Part shown: positions 35,228 through 43,080 of the stretch, one piece after another
Layout of the letters: the number at the start of each line of letters is the position of its first letter
Numbering within the stretch: position 1 is the stretch's first letter
Assembly: GCA_051294375.1 (NCBI GenBank)
Contig: CM119271.1
Location: 4,341,910-4,405,909, forward strand
DNA: 64,000 nucleotides
Reading direction: 5' to 3'
From: Paraspadella gotoi
Lineage: Eukaryota > Chaetognatha
Program-made: the position numbers and the translations under genes
Notes under the pieces: model-generated
What the model was told of the DNA's origin: nothing
Databases searched by the model: none
Seen by the model: only the letters and a program-made list of their open reading frames with translations

Positions 35228-35396
35228 ACGAACTCTTTCTTTCTTTCTTTCTTTCTTTTTTCTCTTTCTTTTTTATTTCTTCCTTTCTTTCTTTCTTTTC
35301 TTTCTCTCTTTCTTTCTTTCTTTCTTTTTTTCTTTCTTTTTCCTCCCTTTTTCCCCTTTATTCGCTTCTTTTATCTCTCTCTCTCTCTCTCTCTCT
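35228..35396. repeat. (CTTT)n and (CT)n tracts
   Basis: CTTT tetramers with TTTTTC breaks (35228-35345), then a short (CT)n run to 35396. Confidence 0.9.
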
Positions 35397-35631
35397 GCTC
35401 ATCCAGATTCGTCCAGTTGTCCGCGAATCTTTGTTTGTCCCCACCAGTTATTGTGATGGGAAAAGCCTGCGCAGAGGGACCGCGCCTGTTTGGCCAGTCA
35501 ACGAAAGAGGGAAAGACTGAGAGATGATATCTGCGGGGCATTGGGCTGGCGGTTTTATTTCATTTTTTGTTTGTTAAATAAACCATTTTCAATCTTACAT
35601 GTTAAAAATACATAAGATAAGAACTAAAAAC

Positions 35632-35782
35632 CTATACCGCTCCGCCTCTCAGCTCAGCGAGTGGTAAAACTGTGAATGCTTCTTGTGAGTTCTGACGGGG
35701 AGCCGGGCGTTTGAGGAAACTGGCATCGAGCGGGCGGCACCGGGCGGTCGTCTCCCCGCCCGCTCCACTGGGCGCAAATATG
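35632..35782 (-). CDS. Candidate terminal coding exon, unrecognised
   Basis: On the minus strand an AATTTTTCGCAG acceptor opens a 151-bp segment that codes ~49 residues (SIFAPSGAGGETTARCRPLD, then ASFLKRPAPRQNSQEAFTVL, then PLAELRGGAV) and ends at a TAG. An AATAAA signal on the same strand lies ~75 bp beyond the stop (about 35553-35558). GC content is higher than in the flanks. No homologous domain was recognised and upstream exons were not found, so this may be a chance ORF or a repeat fragment. Confidence 0.3.
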
Positions 35783-36039
35783 CTGCGAAAAATTTTGTTT
35801 ACTCTTAGTTTATTTCTCCGGGGATAAAAATTATTTAAAACTGTTTTTTTAGGGGGGGGGGCACAGAGAGGTGGAAGATGAAAGATGATAAGGGGAAAGA
35901 AGGGTGGATGAGTTGATTGCGATTTGTCCTCGTCTACCCTAACTCTTTTTTTTTTCATGAGTGCACAAATTAAAAACAAATTACTCTTTATATCTCTTTT
36001 AAAAAAAAATTTGAATATTTATGGATAGGGCGCTTAGTA

Positions 36040-36255
36040 GTTACTTCTTTAAGCCTTCTCGCAGCCATGGAACGGGTCCTGGGCTTGGAGGGTTGGAGGT
36101 TTTCCAGGCCCGTTGAGGCGGTTAAAGGCCTTCCTCACACTTGCCGCAGGGTTGGCACCACCGGGATCGATCCCGGTACCCAGTAGTGATGGGTGTTTTC
36201 AATGAGCCACTGGGTCAAGACTGAAACTGTTATGCTTATAGGCTGGGTGCGCCAC
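36040..36255 (-). mobile_element. tRNA-derived SINE-like element
   Basis: On the minus strand it has an A-box-like TGGCTCATTG (36200-36209) and a B-box-like GGGATCGATCCC (36163-36174) at tRNA-like spacing. The body contains GTGTGAGGAAGGCCTTTAAC, CGCCTC and AACCTCCAACCC words. The GGCCTTTAA..CC core is shared with the repeat at 24040-24240, 32028-32190 and 53325-53510. Ends are approximate, and an (AG)n tract follows on the right. Confidence 0.6.
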
Positions 36256-36268
36256 TAAGGATTATCGT

Positions 36269-36269
<1 letters not shown>

Positions 36270-36329
<60 letters not shown>

Positions 36330-36362
36330 AAAGAAGGAGGGAGAGAGAGAGAGAGAGAGAAG
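36270..36362. repeat. (GA)n microsatellite
   Basis: About 90 bp of GA with GGAG and AAGAAGG breaks. The retrotransposon inserted ~20 bp further right. Confidence 0.95.
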
Positions 36363-36376
36363 AGAGGAAACAGAAA

Positions 36377-36380
36377 GATA
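36377..36380. repeat. Target-site duplication GATA (left)
   Basis: GATA directly precedes the left LTR and is repeated at 42352-42355 after the right LTR. Confidence 0.85.
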
Positions 36381-36904
36381 TGTAGATGGCGTAAGAAGTT
36401 CTTGTTGCCTTGGCGTCACGCCATCCAACGTCAGGAGATATATTCGCCAAGCTGCTTGTAAAAGAGTCTAAACCAACTTGCTTGGTTATTGTTTAAAATC
36501 AGACCTTAATAAAATAATCAAAGCATATAGATATTCCAGTTACTTTTGCCAGCAAGTATCTGTAATATCTATATGCAAAACAATGTAAAAATAAAGATTA
36601 TTATTAACGAACAGTAACAATGTGATAAATAATAAATTAATCCAATTCGGGATCCACTGAGTGTTATTATTATATAGAATGGTTTCTAAGCCAGATGGAA
36701 TCATGTTTGGAATTGGTAACAATAGAATCAGCTGATTGAATGAGATTTGCGATGTTTCTTTGTTTGTAATAACAAAAGATCAAGTAGTAACAGTTATATA
36801 AATTAAATATATAAGTTTCCAAATGTAGAATAACTAAATACCAAAGTGGCGAAATTGTCTTGAGCCTTAGCTCGTGGATGCGAGGTTAATGGTTCGAAAC
36901 TACA
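36381..36904 (-). repeat. 3' LTR (524 bp)
   Basis: It starts TGTAGATGGC and ends GAAACTACA on the plus strand, with TG...CA ends. Compared with the other LTR it lacks one T near 36574, has one extra A near 36806 and one extra T near 36861. A TATATA-rich segment (about 36795-36826) lies ~80-110 bp inside the U3 start in sense orientation. Confidence 0.95.
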
Positions 36905-36912
36905 TCCCCCCC
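36905..36912 (-). other. Polypurine tract
   Basis: In sense orientation GGGGGGGA directly precedes the 3' LTR, the expected place for plus-strand DNA priming. Confidence 0.8.
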
Positions 36913-37061
36913 AGACGGAAACTATGAAGTTTACGGAAACGATTGGGCTCAAATAAAGTAAGTTTCGAAATTATTTAGAGAGGGACGAACAAATGAAGCT
37001 ATTTACAAGGTTAGTAAATAAATGAATATCTATACGGTAAAAATAGTGAAAAACATTGAAC

Positions 37062-40000
37062 TCATGATAAATTGAGAAGATGGCGCAACACGGAATTATA
37101 GTTTGGTCGCGTTAAGTGGTTTACAGTTTTGGGCGTTGGGCGCGAAAGATGTTCCGTAGGTGGGCGTTGTTGGCGCCGCGAGCGCACTGGTGGCGTCGAC
37201 TGAGGGACTGGCGATGGGGGGGGCGCGCCGAAAGGGAGTATTGGCACTGGCGGATTCATTTCGATTTTATTGGTGCCCTCGCTCGAACCGGAAGTGGGCG
37301 TGGCGTTGTCAGGAGGCGCAGTTGCTTCCGCTTTGTCGTTTTGGGAAATTGCCTGAGGCATTTCGACGTCGTTCTTCTCGTCGTCGTCGCTTTTGTCTTG
37401 AGATGGAGGTGGCGGTTGCTGAAGGCGAGTTTTTGAACGAGTTTGTCGATCAGTTGGCGCCGGGATTCGTTGATGGCGAGTTTTAGAACGAGTTTGTCGA
37501 TCAGTGGGCGCCGGGGTTCTCGTTCTGAGGCCCGGACGCCGGCCACGAGGTGGTGGGGAAGGGGGAGGAGGCGGTTGTGAGAGGCGTTCCTCGCGCTCAT
37601 CGCCGTCGTCTCTCCAAACTGCCGCTGGCTTAATCCGCGCGATTGCGATGCTCTCAACGCCGCGACCAGGGATTTCAACTCGAAAGTTGAGATTGTCTCT
37701 TGACACAACGCGGTACGGACCTTGATAAGGCGCCGTAAGAGGGGGTTTGACGCTCAGGCGCTGGATAAAGACGTGGGTCGCTTCGACGAGTGAATCGGGG
37801 AGATAGACCCGCGGCGTACGATGCGTGGAGGTCTCGGTTGGCTGGAGGCGTTCCACTTCGACGCGGAGGTTATTGCGGAGTTGGCGCCGCTGCTCAGGGA
37901 GCTCGGCGTCGGTTGGGGGCGGTGGAAGGAGATCGCCTGGGACTGAGAGACCTTCGCCGAAGACTAAATCTGCTGGAGAGGCGTCGATGTCGGGTTTGAT
38001 GGTCGTTCGGATAGCGAGCAACACCGCAGGAAGTCTCCAGAACCACTCGTGTGGATGCTCGCTGCCGAGGGCGATTAGCGACTCTTTCAAACGCCGATGA
38101 AAACGCTCAACAAGGCCATTTGCCTGCGGATGGTAAGCTGCAGTTCGATGGTGGGAGATTCCCCATTGTTGGGCGAGTTGGGTCCAAATTGTCGAAGCAA
38201 ACTGAGCGCCTCGATCGGTCGTGACGTCAGACGGTACGCCAAAGGTAGCGACCCAACCATGGGCGAAGGTGTCAATGATTGTGGGGGTCGTCATGTCCTT
38301 CATAGGTAAAGCAACTGGCCATCTCGTGAAGCGGTCTACAATGGTCAGTAAGTAGCTGTACCCGTTGGAGGAAGGCATGATAGTAATGTCGAGATTGATG
38401 TGTTGGAACCTTCGGGCAGGGACTTTGAATTCGCCTATGTTGGGGACGATGTGCCGAGTCACCTTAGCCTGTTGACAGGCGACACATTCTCTGGCCCAGC
38501 GGGTGGTATCCGCTCTGATGGAGGGCCAGACAAATTTTGAAGCTATTGTCTCCCTTGTGCGGGCGACGCCGGGGTGGCCAAGGCCATGAATGGCATCGAA
38601 GATTCGCCTCCTCCATGGCTCTGGAACAAAAGGTCGAGCTGGCCCGTTGGAAACATCAACGAGGAGCTTCTGAGCACCGACGGTGACTTGGCGGAAGCGG
38701 AGACCGGTTCGAGCATCGCGAGATAGGCTCTGGTAGTCGCGGTCCAGAGTTTGGTGGCGTGCCATCTCCTCCAAATCGATTCCTTCGAAACCAATGGCGC
38801 CGATCATTCCTTGAAGATCTTGGATCTTGTCGTCGGGGATTGGTTTGTCAATGGAGGCAATCACTGGTGGAGGGTTTGGTCTCGAGAGCGCATCAGCAAC
38901 TACATTTGCTTTTCCACGAACGTGACGAATGTCCGTCGTGAATTCTGAAATGACGGAAAGCTGAAAGCTATGTCGAGTCGTCTGCGCCTCCGAGCGCTTA
39001 TGGAGGGCCGAGATAAGGGACTGATGGTCCGTATAAAGCGTAAAGGCGCGGCCCTCGATCCAGTGTCGAAAATGGCGGACGGCTCTGAAGGCACCATACA
39101 GCTCACGATCGAACGGTGGCCAGAGCCGTTGAGTGTCGTCCAATTTGGCTGAGAAGAAGGCCAGAGGTTCCCAGCCGTCACTGCTCCGCTGCTCCAAAAC
39201 TGCTCCAACAGCATTATCGGATGCGTCGGTTGTGATGCAGAGTTGTGCGTTCGTACGCGGATGGCGGAGGAGGGCGGCATTGGCAAGGGCCTCCTTAACG
39301 GCGTCGAAGGCAATGGCGCATTTTTCCGTCCACACCAACTGCTTTGGTTTCCCAGCCAGTGAGTCATAGAGAGCTGCTGCATGATGCGCGGCTTTGGGGA
39401 TGAATCTTCGGTAATAGTTTACCATCCCCAAAAAACGTTGCAGTTCCTTGACTGTGGTGGGAGGGTTGGTGGCTCTAATTGCCTCCACCTTCTGCGGAAG
39501 GGGCTTGACTCCGGAAGCGTCAACGAGATAGCCTAAGAACTCCAACGATTCTTTGCCGAGAACACACTTTTTGCGGTTAACAACCAATCCGTTTTCGGCG
39601 AGGGCTTTGAACACTTCCTCCAGGTCGTGGAGGTGTTGCTCCTCGTTTTCGCTGGCCACCAAGATGTCGTCGAGATAGACGTAGGTATGTGGAATGTCAC
39701 CCAGGATTTCATCCATCATTCTCTGAAAATCCTGGCCGGCATTCTTCAACCCGAATGGCGTCCTCAGGAAGACGTAAAGGCCGAACGGCGTTATCACGGC
39801 CGTTTTGACGACGTCTTCATCAGCGACAGGGATTTGGTGGTATCCCTTAAGGAGATCCACCTTCGAAAAGATTCGCTTCCCGGCTAGCTCTGCATTAAAG
39901 TCGGCAAGGAGCTTCACCGGGTACTTGTCATCCTTGGTTTTCGTGTTGAGGCGGCGGAAGTCGCCGCAGACGCGCCATCCGCCGTCTGACTTCGGAACGC

Positions 40001-40700
40001 AAAGTATTGGTGACGACCATGAACTCTTAGCGCGTTTTGCGATGCCCAAGGAGACCATCTTTTCAAGTTCGGCCTTGGCAACAGCCAGTTTCTCTGGAGG
40101 AAGACGTCGCGCTCGCGACTGGCATGGTCGTCCGAAAGTTGGAATGTGATGGCGGACGCCATGCTTGGGCTCCTTGATTTCAAAGCTGGGTGTCGACAAG
40201 GTCGGATATTGGTCGAGAAGTTTGTAGTAAACATCTTCGCTTTGGCTGACAAAGTTGATGTGAGACGGTGGAGTGCCACGGGTCACTGCGCAAGGGATGG
40301 TGGAATAGTCCCTTAAGTCTAGTAGAAGGCCGTCACGGTGATTCGGCGCCAAGAAATATTCTGCTAGAAAGTCTGCGCCCAGAATGCTTTGAGTAACGTC
40401 GGCGATGAGGACGTCGAAGGGAAAGATTCTGGGGCCCAGCGTAATTCTTTTGTGCGCGATGCCGTAACAGGCGATGGGGCTCCCATTGGCTGCCTGGAGT
40501 TGAGCGCCAGTTGGACCTGCGGCTCGTTGTTCAGGTGTTGGAGGGACCAGGGAAAGCAGGGCGCCGCCGTCGACTAGCCAGTGACGCCCGTCGCTGGCGT
40601 CGATGACATGAAGCAGGTATGAGGTGGTGGGTGATGTTGAAGTTGTGCGGGGGACAGCGTTCACCGTCGCTGCCCCGCCGGCCCGTTTCCCGGCTTTGGG
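37062..40700 (-). CDS. pol: Pol polyprotein: protease, RT, RNase H, integrase
   Basis: The frame is open from just after a TGA (40701-40703) to 37062, with no ATG before the protease. It is in the -1 frame relative to gag and overlaps gag's end. Numbering residues from a GTG at 40664 gives 1200 residues. The protease motif is DGG at 32-34 instead of the usual D(S/T)G. The RT has catalytic D270 and YLDD at 330-333. RNase H has D480, E521 and D546. The integrase zinc finger is H693, H697, C727 and C730, and its core is D759, D817 and E853 (exactly D-35-E). A GPY/F-like module (APYQGPYRVV, ~975) follows. There is no chromodomain. The ~190-residue proline-rich tail repeats APTDRQTRSKTR twice. It would copy the RNA genome and integrate the DNA, and it appears intact. 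Confidence 0.95.
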   Translation of the reverse strand, partial: PKAGKRAGGAATVNAVPRTTSTSPTTSYLLHVIDASDGRHWLVDGGALLSLVPPTPEQRAAGPTGAQLQAANGSPIACYGIAHKRITLGPRIFPFDVLIADVTQSILGADFLAEYFLAPNHRDGLLLDLRDYSTIPCAVTRGTPPSHINFVSQSEDVYYKLLDQYPTLSTPSFEIKEPKHGVRHHIPTFGRPCQSRARRLPPEKLAVAKAELEKMVSLGIAKRAKSSWSSPILCVPKSDGGWRVCGDFRRLNTKTKDDKYPVKLLADFNAELAGKRIFSKVDLLKGYHQIPVADEDVVKTAVITPFGLYVFLRTPFGLKNAGQDFQRMMDEILGDIPHTYVYLDDILVASENEEQHLHDLEEVFKALAENGLVVNRKKCVLGKESLEFLGYLVDASGVKPLPQKVEAIRATNPPTTVKELQRFLGMVNYYRRFIPKAAHHAAALYDSLAGKPKQLVWTEKCAIAFDAVKEALANAALLRHPRTNAQLCITTDASDNAVGAVLEQRSSDGWEPLAFFSAKLDDTQRLWPPFDRELYGAFRAVRHFRHWIEGRAFTLYTDHQSLISALHKRSEAQTTRHSFQLSVISEFTTDIRHVRGKANVVADALSRPNPPPVIASIDKPIPDDKIQDLQGMIGAIGFEGIDLEEMARHQTLDRDYQSLSRDARTGLRFRQVTVGAQKLLVDVSNGPARPFVPEPWRRRIFDAIHGLGHPGVARTRETIASKFVWPSIRADTTRWARECVACQQAKVTRHIVPNIGEFKVPARRFQHINLDITIMPSSNGYSYLLTIVDRFTRWPVALPMKDMTTPTIIDTFAHGWVATFGVPSDVTTDRGAQFASTIWTQLAQQWGISHHRTAAYHPQANGLVERFHRRLKESLIALGSEHPHEWFWRLPAVLLAIRTTIKPDIDASPADLVFGEGLSVPGDLLPPPPTDAELPEQRRQLRNNLRVEVERLQPTETSTHRTPRVYLPDSLVEATHVFIQRLSVKPPLTAPYQGPYRVVSRDNLNFRVEIPGRGVESIAIARIKPAAVWRDDGDEREERLSQPPPPPSPPPRGRRPGLRTRTPAPTDRQTRSKTRHQRIPAPTDRQTRSKTRLQQPPPPSQDKSDDDEKNDVEMPQAISQNDKAEATAPPDNATPTSGSSEGTNKIEMNPPVPILPFGAPPPSPVPQSTPPVRSRRQQRPPTEHLSRPTPKTVNHLTRPNYNSVLRHLLNLS
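40647..40678 (-). promoter_or_regulatory. Frameshift-stimulating stem-loop
   Basis: In sense orientation GCGGGG-CAGCG pairs with CGCTG-TC-CCCCGC: six plus five base pairs, a 2-nt bulge and an 8-nt loop (ACGGTGAA). The gag TGA lies in the loop. Spacing from the slippery heptamer is 6 nt. Confidence 0.75.
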
Positions 40701-41764
40701 TCACGCTTCTCTCCATTGCGGGCGCATCCACGCTCACATCTGAAAGCTTTGTCCCCGTATTTGAGATGGAAACGGCAGATTGACTTTAGACGGGCATTTG
40801 ACGATCGTGCGCTGATTGACGATCCACTTGGACCGTCAGATGATCTACTTGGGCCGCTTGACTTCCAGTTGCTTCCCGGAGGGCGGCTGCGGTCGCGCTT
40901 GGGGCCCTGGACGGCGTTGATTTCAAACTCGACGTCGCTGTCAACTTGTTGGGCTTCAATATCCTCTTTAAGAGTTGCGGCGTTTATCGTTGAAGCGGGA
41001 GCTGCTAGGATCTGGCGCCCTTCAGAGTCGAAAAAGTTATCGGCCGCGTCAGCGAGCTGAGAGGCCGACCACGAGTCGATTTTGTCCTCCAGTACACGTC
41101 GTACTTCGATGGGGAGGCCTCTCACAATTGTCTCCTTCCGGATATCATCGAGCTTGACCGATTTGGTTTTTTCCTCTAATCTGGCGAGGTGTTGGGATGG
41201 TTTGAGGCCGTCTCGGTCGAAACCATCAAGCAGTAGGGCGGCTTGCTGACGGGAGGTTGTTCCGTACTCCTTCCGCAGGTATTGGACGAAGTTCTGCCAG
41301 CGCTCCTCAGTCTGTTCGCCGTACAGAAAGGCGTTAACACGTGGGTTAACATTCACGTCGATTTTCGACTCTAGATGCGCAAATTTTTCTTTTGCGTCGC
41401 GGATATTAGCTCTCACATACGCGGCCTCGACTCGCCGGATCCATATCTCGATGTTCTTAGGGTCGAAGGCGGGAAGTTCCGGCTTCTTCTTGCGCTCTAG
41501 GGCTGCAAGGGCGGCGTTGAGGGCGGCGCGCAGCACCTCTGTCTCGTCGCCGGTTGATGCGGTCGCCATCTGGTCGGCGGCGTCGGTAAAGTTTTCGTTA
41601 TCGGACGACGTCGGCGGAAAATCGAAGGTTGGCGCCGTTGCGGCGACGGGAGGGTTGGGAGATGATTCGCGGGAGTTTCGGCCACGTCCAAAACCCGCGG
41701 GGACGCCGAGGTTGTTTTGTAGACGGAGGCGAGACGATTGACGAATCTCCTTGTGCTCGCTCAT
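40661..41764 (-). CDS. gag: Gag polyprotein with CHCC motif
   Basis: A 367-residue ORF begins with an ATG at 41764, 64 bp after the 5' LTR, and stops with TGA at 40663-40661. The amino third is Asp/Ala/Pro-rich. The middle carries a capsid-like region (LPAFDPKNIEIWIRRVEAAY, then a region ending RGLPIEVRRVLEDKIDSW) of the type seen in arthropod Ty3/gypsy Gags. Near the end is C330-X2-H333-X9-C343-X3-C347, the CHCC arrangement that characterises the CsRn1 clade in place of a CCHC knuckle. The final ~13 codons overlap the pol frame and contain the slippery heptamer. The degraded homologue at 20005-20800 keeps the same block order. Confidence 0.93.
   Translation of the reverse strand: MSEHKEIRQSSRLRLQNNLGVPAGFGRGRNSRESSPNPPVAATAPTFDFPPTSSDNENFTDAADQMATASTGDETEVLRAALNAALAALERKKKPELPAFDPKNIEIWIRRVEAAYVRANIRDAKEKFAHLESKIDVNVNPRVNAFLYGEQTEERWQNFVQYLRKEYGTTSRQQAALLLDGFDRDGLKPSQHLARLEEKTKSVKLDDIRKETIVRGLPIEVRRVLEDKIDSWSASQLADAADNFFDSEGRQILAAPASTINAATLKEDIEAQQVDSDVEFEINAVQGPKRDRSRPPGSNWKSSGPSRSSDGPSGSSISARSSNARLKSICRFHLKYGDKAFRCERGCARNGEKRDPKPGNGPAGQRR
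40685..40691 (-). promoter_or_regulatory. -1 ribosomal frameshift site (GGGAAAC)
   Basis: In the gag frame the bases read G GGA AAC, a fit to the X XXY YYZ slippery rule. They sit 22 bp before the gag stop and inside the gag/pol overlap. Slippage of -1 enters the pol frame directly (AAA CGG GCC...). A stable stem-loop begins six bases downstream, the usual spacing for -1 frameshift stimulators. Confidence 0.8.
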
Positions 41765-41812
41765 GGATCTGGTTCAATTTAGGGGCCGTTGCGTTAGGTT
41801 GGAAAGGTCCAG

Positions 41813-41827
41813 CGTCGGGATACACCA
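41813..41827 (-). other. Primer-binding site (tRNA-Trp-like)
   Basis: One base after the 5' LTR the sense strand reads TGGTGTATCCCGACG. The 3' end of a metazoan tRNA-Trp would give TGGTGACCCCGACG, so the match has one extra base and one substitution. CsRn1 elements are known to use tRNA-Trp. The slightly different fit may reflect this organism's tRNA. Confidence 0.6.
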
Positions 41828-41828
41828 A

Positions 41829-42351
41829 TGTAGATGGCGTAAGAAGTTCTTGTTGCCTTGGCGTCACGCCATCCAACGTCAGGAGATATATTCGCCAAGC
41901 TGCTTGTAAAAGAGTCTAAACCAACTTGCTTGGTTATTGTTTAAAATCAGACCTTAATAAAATAATCAAAGCATATAGATATTCCAGTTACTTTTGCCAG
42001 CAAGTATCTGTAATATCTATATTGCAAAACAATGTAAAAATAAAGATTATTATTAACGAACAGTAACAATGTGATAAATAATAAATTAATCCAATTCGGG
42101 ATCCACTGAGTGTTATTATTATATAGAATGGTTTCTAAGCCAGATGGAATCATGTTTGGAATTGGTAACAATAGAATCAGCTGATTGAATGAGATTTGCG
42201 ATGTTTCTTTGTTTGTAATAACAAAAGATCAAGTAGTAACAGTTATATAAATTAATATATAAGTTTCCAAATGTAGAATAACTAAATACCAAAGTGGCGA
42301 AATTGTCTGAGCCTTAGCTCGTGGATGCGAGGTTAATGGTTCGAAACTACA
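41829..42351 (-). repeat. 5' LTR (523 bp)
   Basis: It has the same TGTAG...CTACA ends as the left LTR and no base substitutions were seen against it. The plus-strand right end (42295-42351) contains TGGCGAAATTGTC and GGTTCGAAAC, which resemble pol III A and B boxes on the antisense strand. Confidence 0.95.
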
Positions 42352-42355
42352 GATA
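42352..42355. repeat. Target-site duplication GATA (right)
   Basis: This is the second copy of the 4-bp duplication and follows the CTACA end of the right LTR. Confidence 0.85.
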
Positions 42356-43080
42356 TACGGACAGAGAGAGAGAGTTATTCCAACCGAAACCTGTCCAAAA
42401 AAAAGGGGAAAAAAATTGAAAATCCATCTTCCACTCGACGAATTTCGAAGGCGAGAAGTTGGACGTCGGAAAGAACGTGACAATCGATCCCCCTCTGCCA
42501 CCTCTTCCACCCCTTCAACAGCCCCACTTATGTATTAGAATAGAGAGAGAGAGATAGAGAGGAGAGAGAGGAAGAGAGAGAGAGAAGAGAGAGAGAGGAG
42601 AGGAACACAAAGAGACTTACGCTGATATAAAAAGCGAAGAAACACGTGTTTGAATTATTCAATCGTCGTGACCGAAGAGGTTTTTTTTTTCGGGGGGGGG
42701 AAGAATTGGAGGAAGAACTGGGGTAGAGGTTGGGGCGGAGGGGAAAGAGAGGTGGTCGAAAGAGTGGGTGGTTCGTTGTGCCTGCTAAAAAAGTGAAGAC
42801 GAGGGGGGGGGGCAGGCGGATTCGGACGTTGAAGCGAATGAGAAAAAATTTATAATCGATTTTTTTGAGATCAAAATTTGAAGAATTGACGACGACGAAT
42901 TGACGACGTAAATGATGTCGACGACGATGTCGCGACGGACGACGATGTCGACGAGGCCCCGATGACTCGAAAGGAGGAAGTGTAGCGTCGAGACGACGAC
43001 GAGCGTGACGGCGCTGGGATGTCAAGTTACTCGAAGTCACTCTTGGTGCGAAACGAAGATCAGAAAGAAAAACGAATTTT
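42356..43080. other. Intergenic, with (GA)n and GAC-rich patches
   Basis: An interrupted GA tract at 42541-42603, a G-run at 42695, and a GACGACGA-rich patch at 42885-43010. No exon is supported. Confidence 0.5.

Larger units (their letters stand above)
36381..42351 (-). mobile_element. Complete CsRn1-like Ty3/gypsy LTR retrotransposon
   Basis: A 5971-bp element with LTRs at both ends (TGTAG...CTACA), a GATA duplication at 36377-36380 and 42352-42355, a primer site, gag, pol and a purine tract, all in order on the minus strand. Three features agree with the CsRn1 clade of Ty3/gypsy elements: a 4-bp target duplication, a tRNA-Trp-like primer site and a CHCC Gag motif. Both frames are uninterrupted, and the LTRs differ only by three 1-bp indels and no substitution, so the insertion is recent. 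There is no env-like frame after pol. Confidence 0.95.

Noticed and set aside
36540-36722. 60-74-codon frames within both LTRs
   Set aside because: The two frames are the same LTR sequence, altered by one indel. They have no domain or expression logic.
37160-37486. Plus-strand frames opposite pol and gag (37.1-41.9 kb)
   Set aside because: These are antisense shadows of the intact retrotransposon genes.
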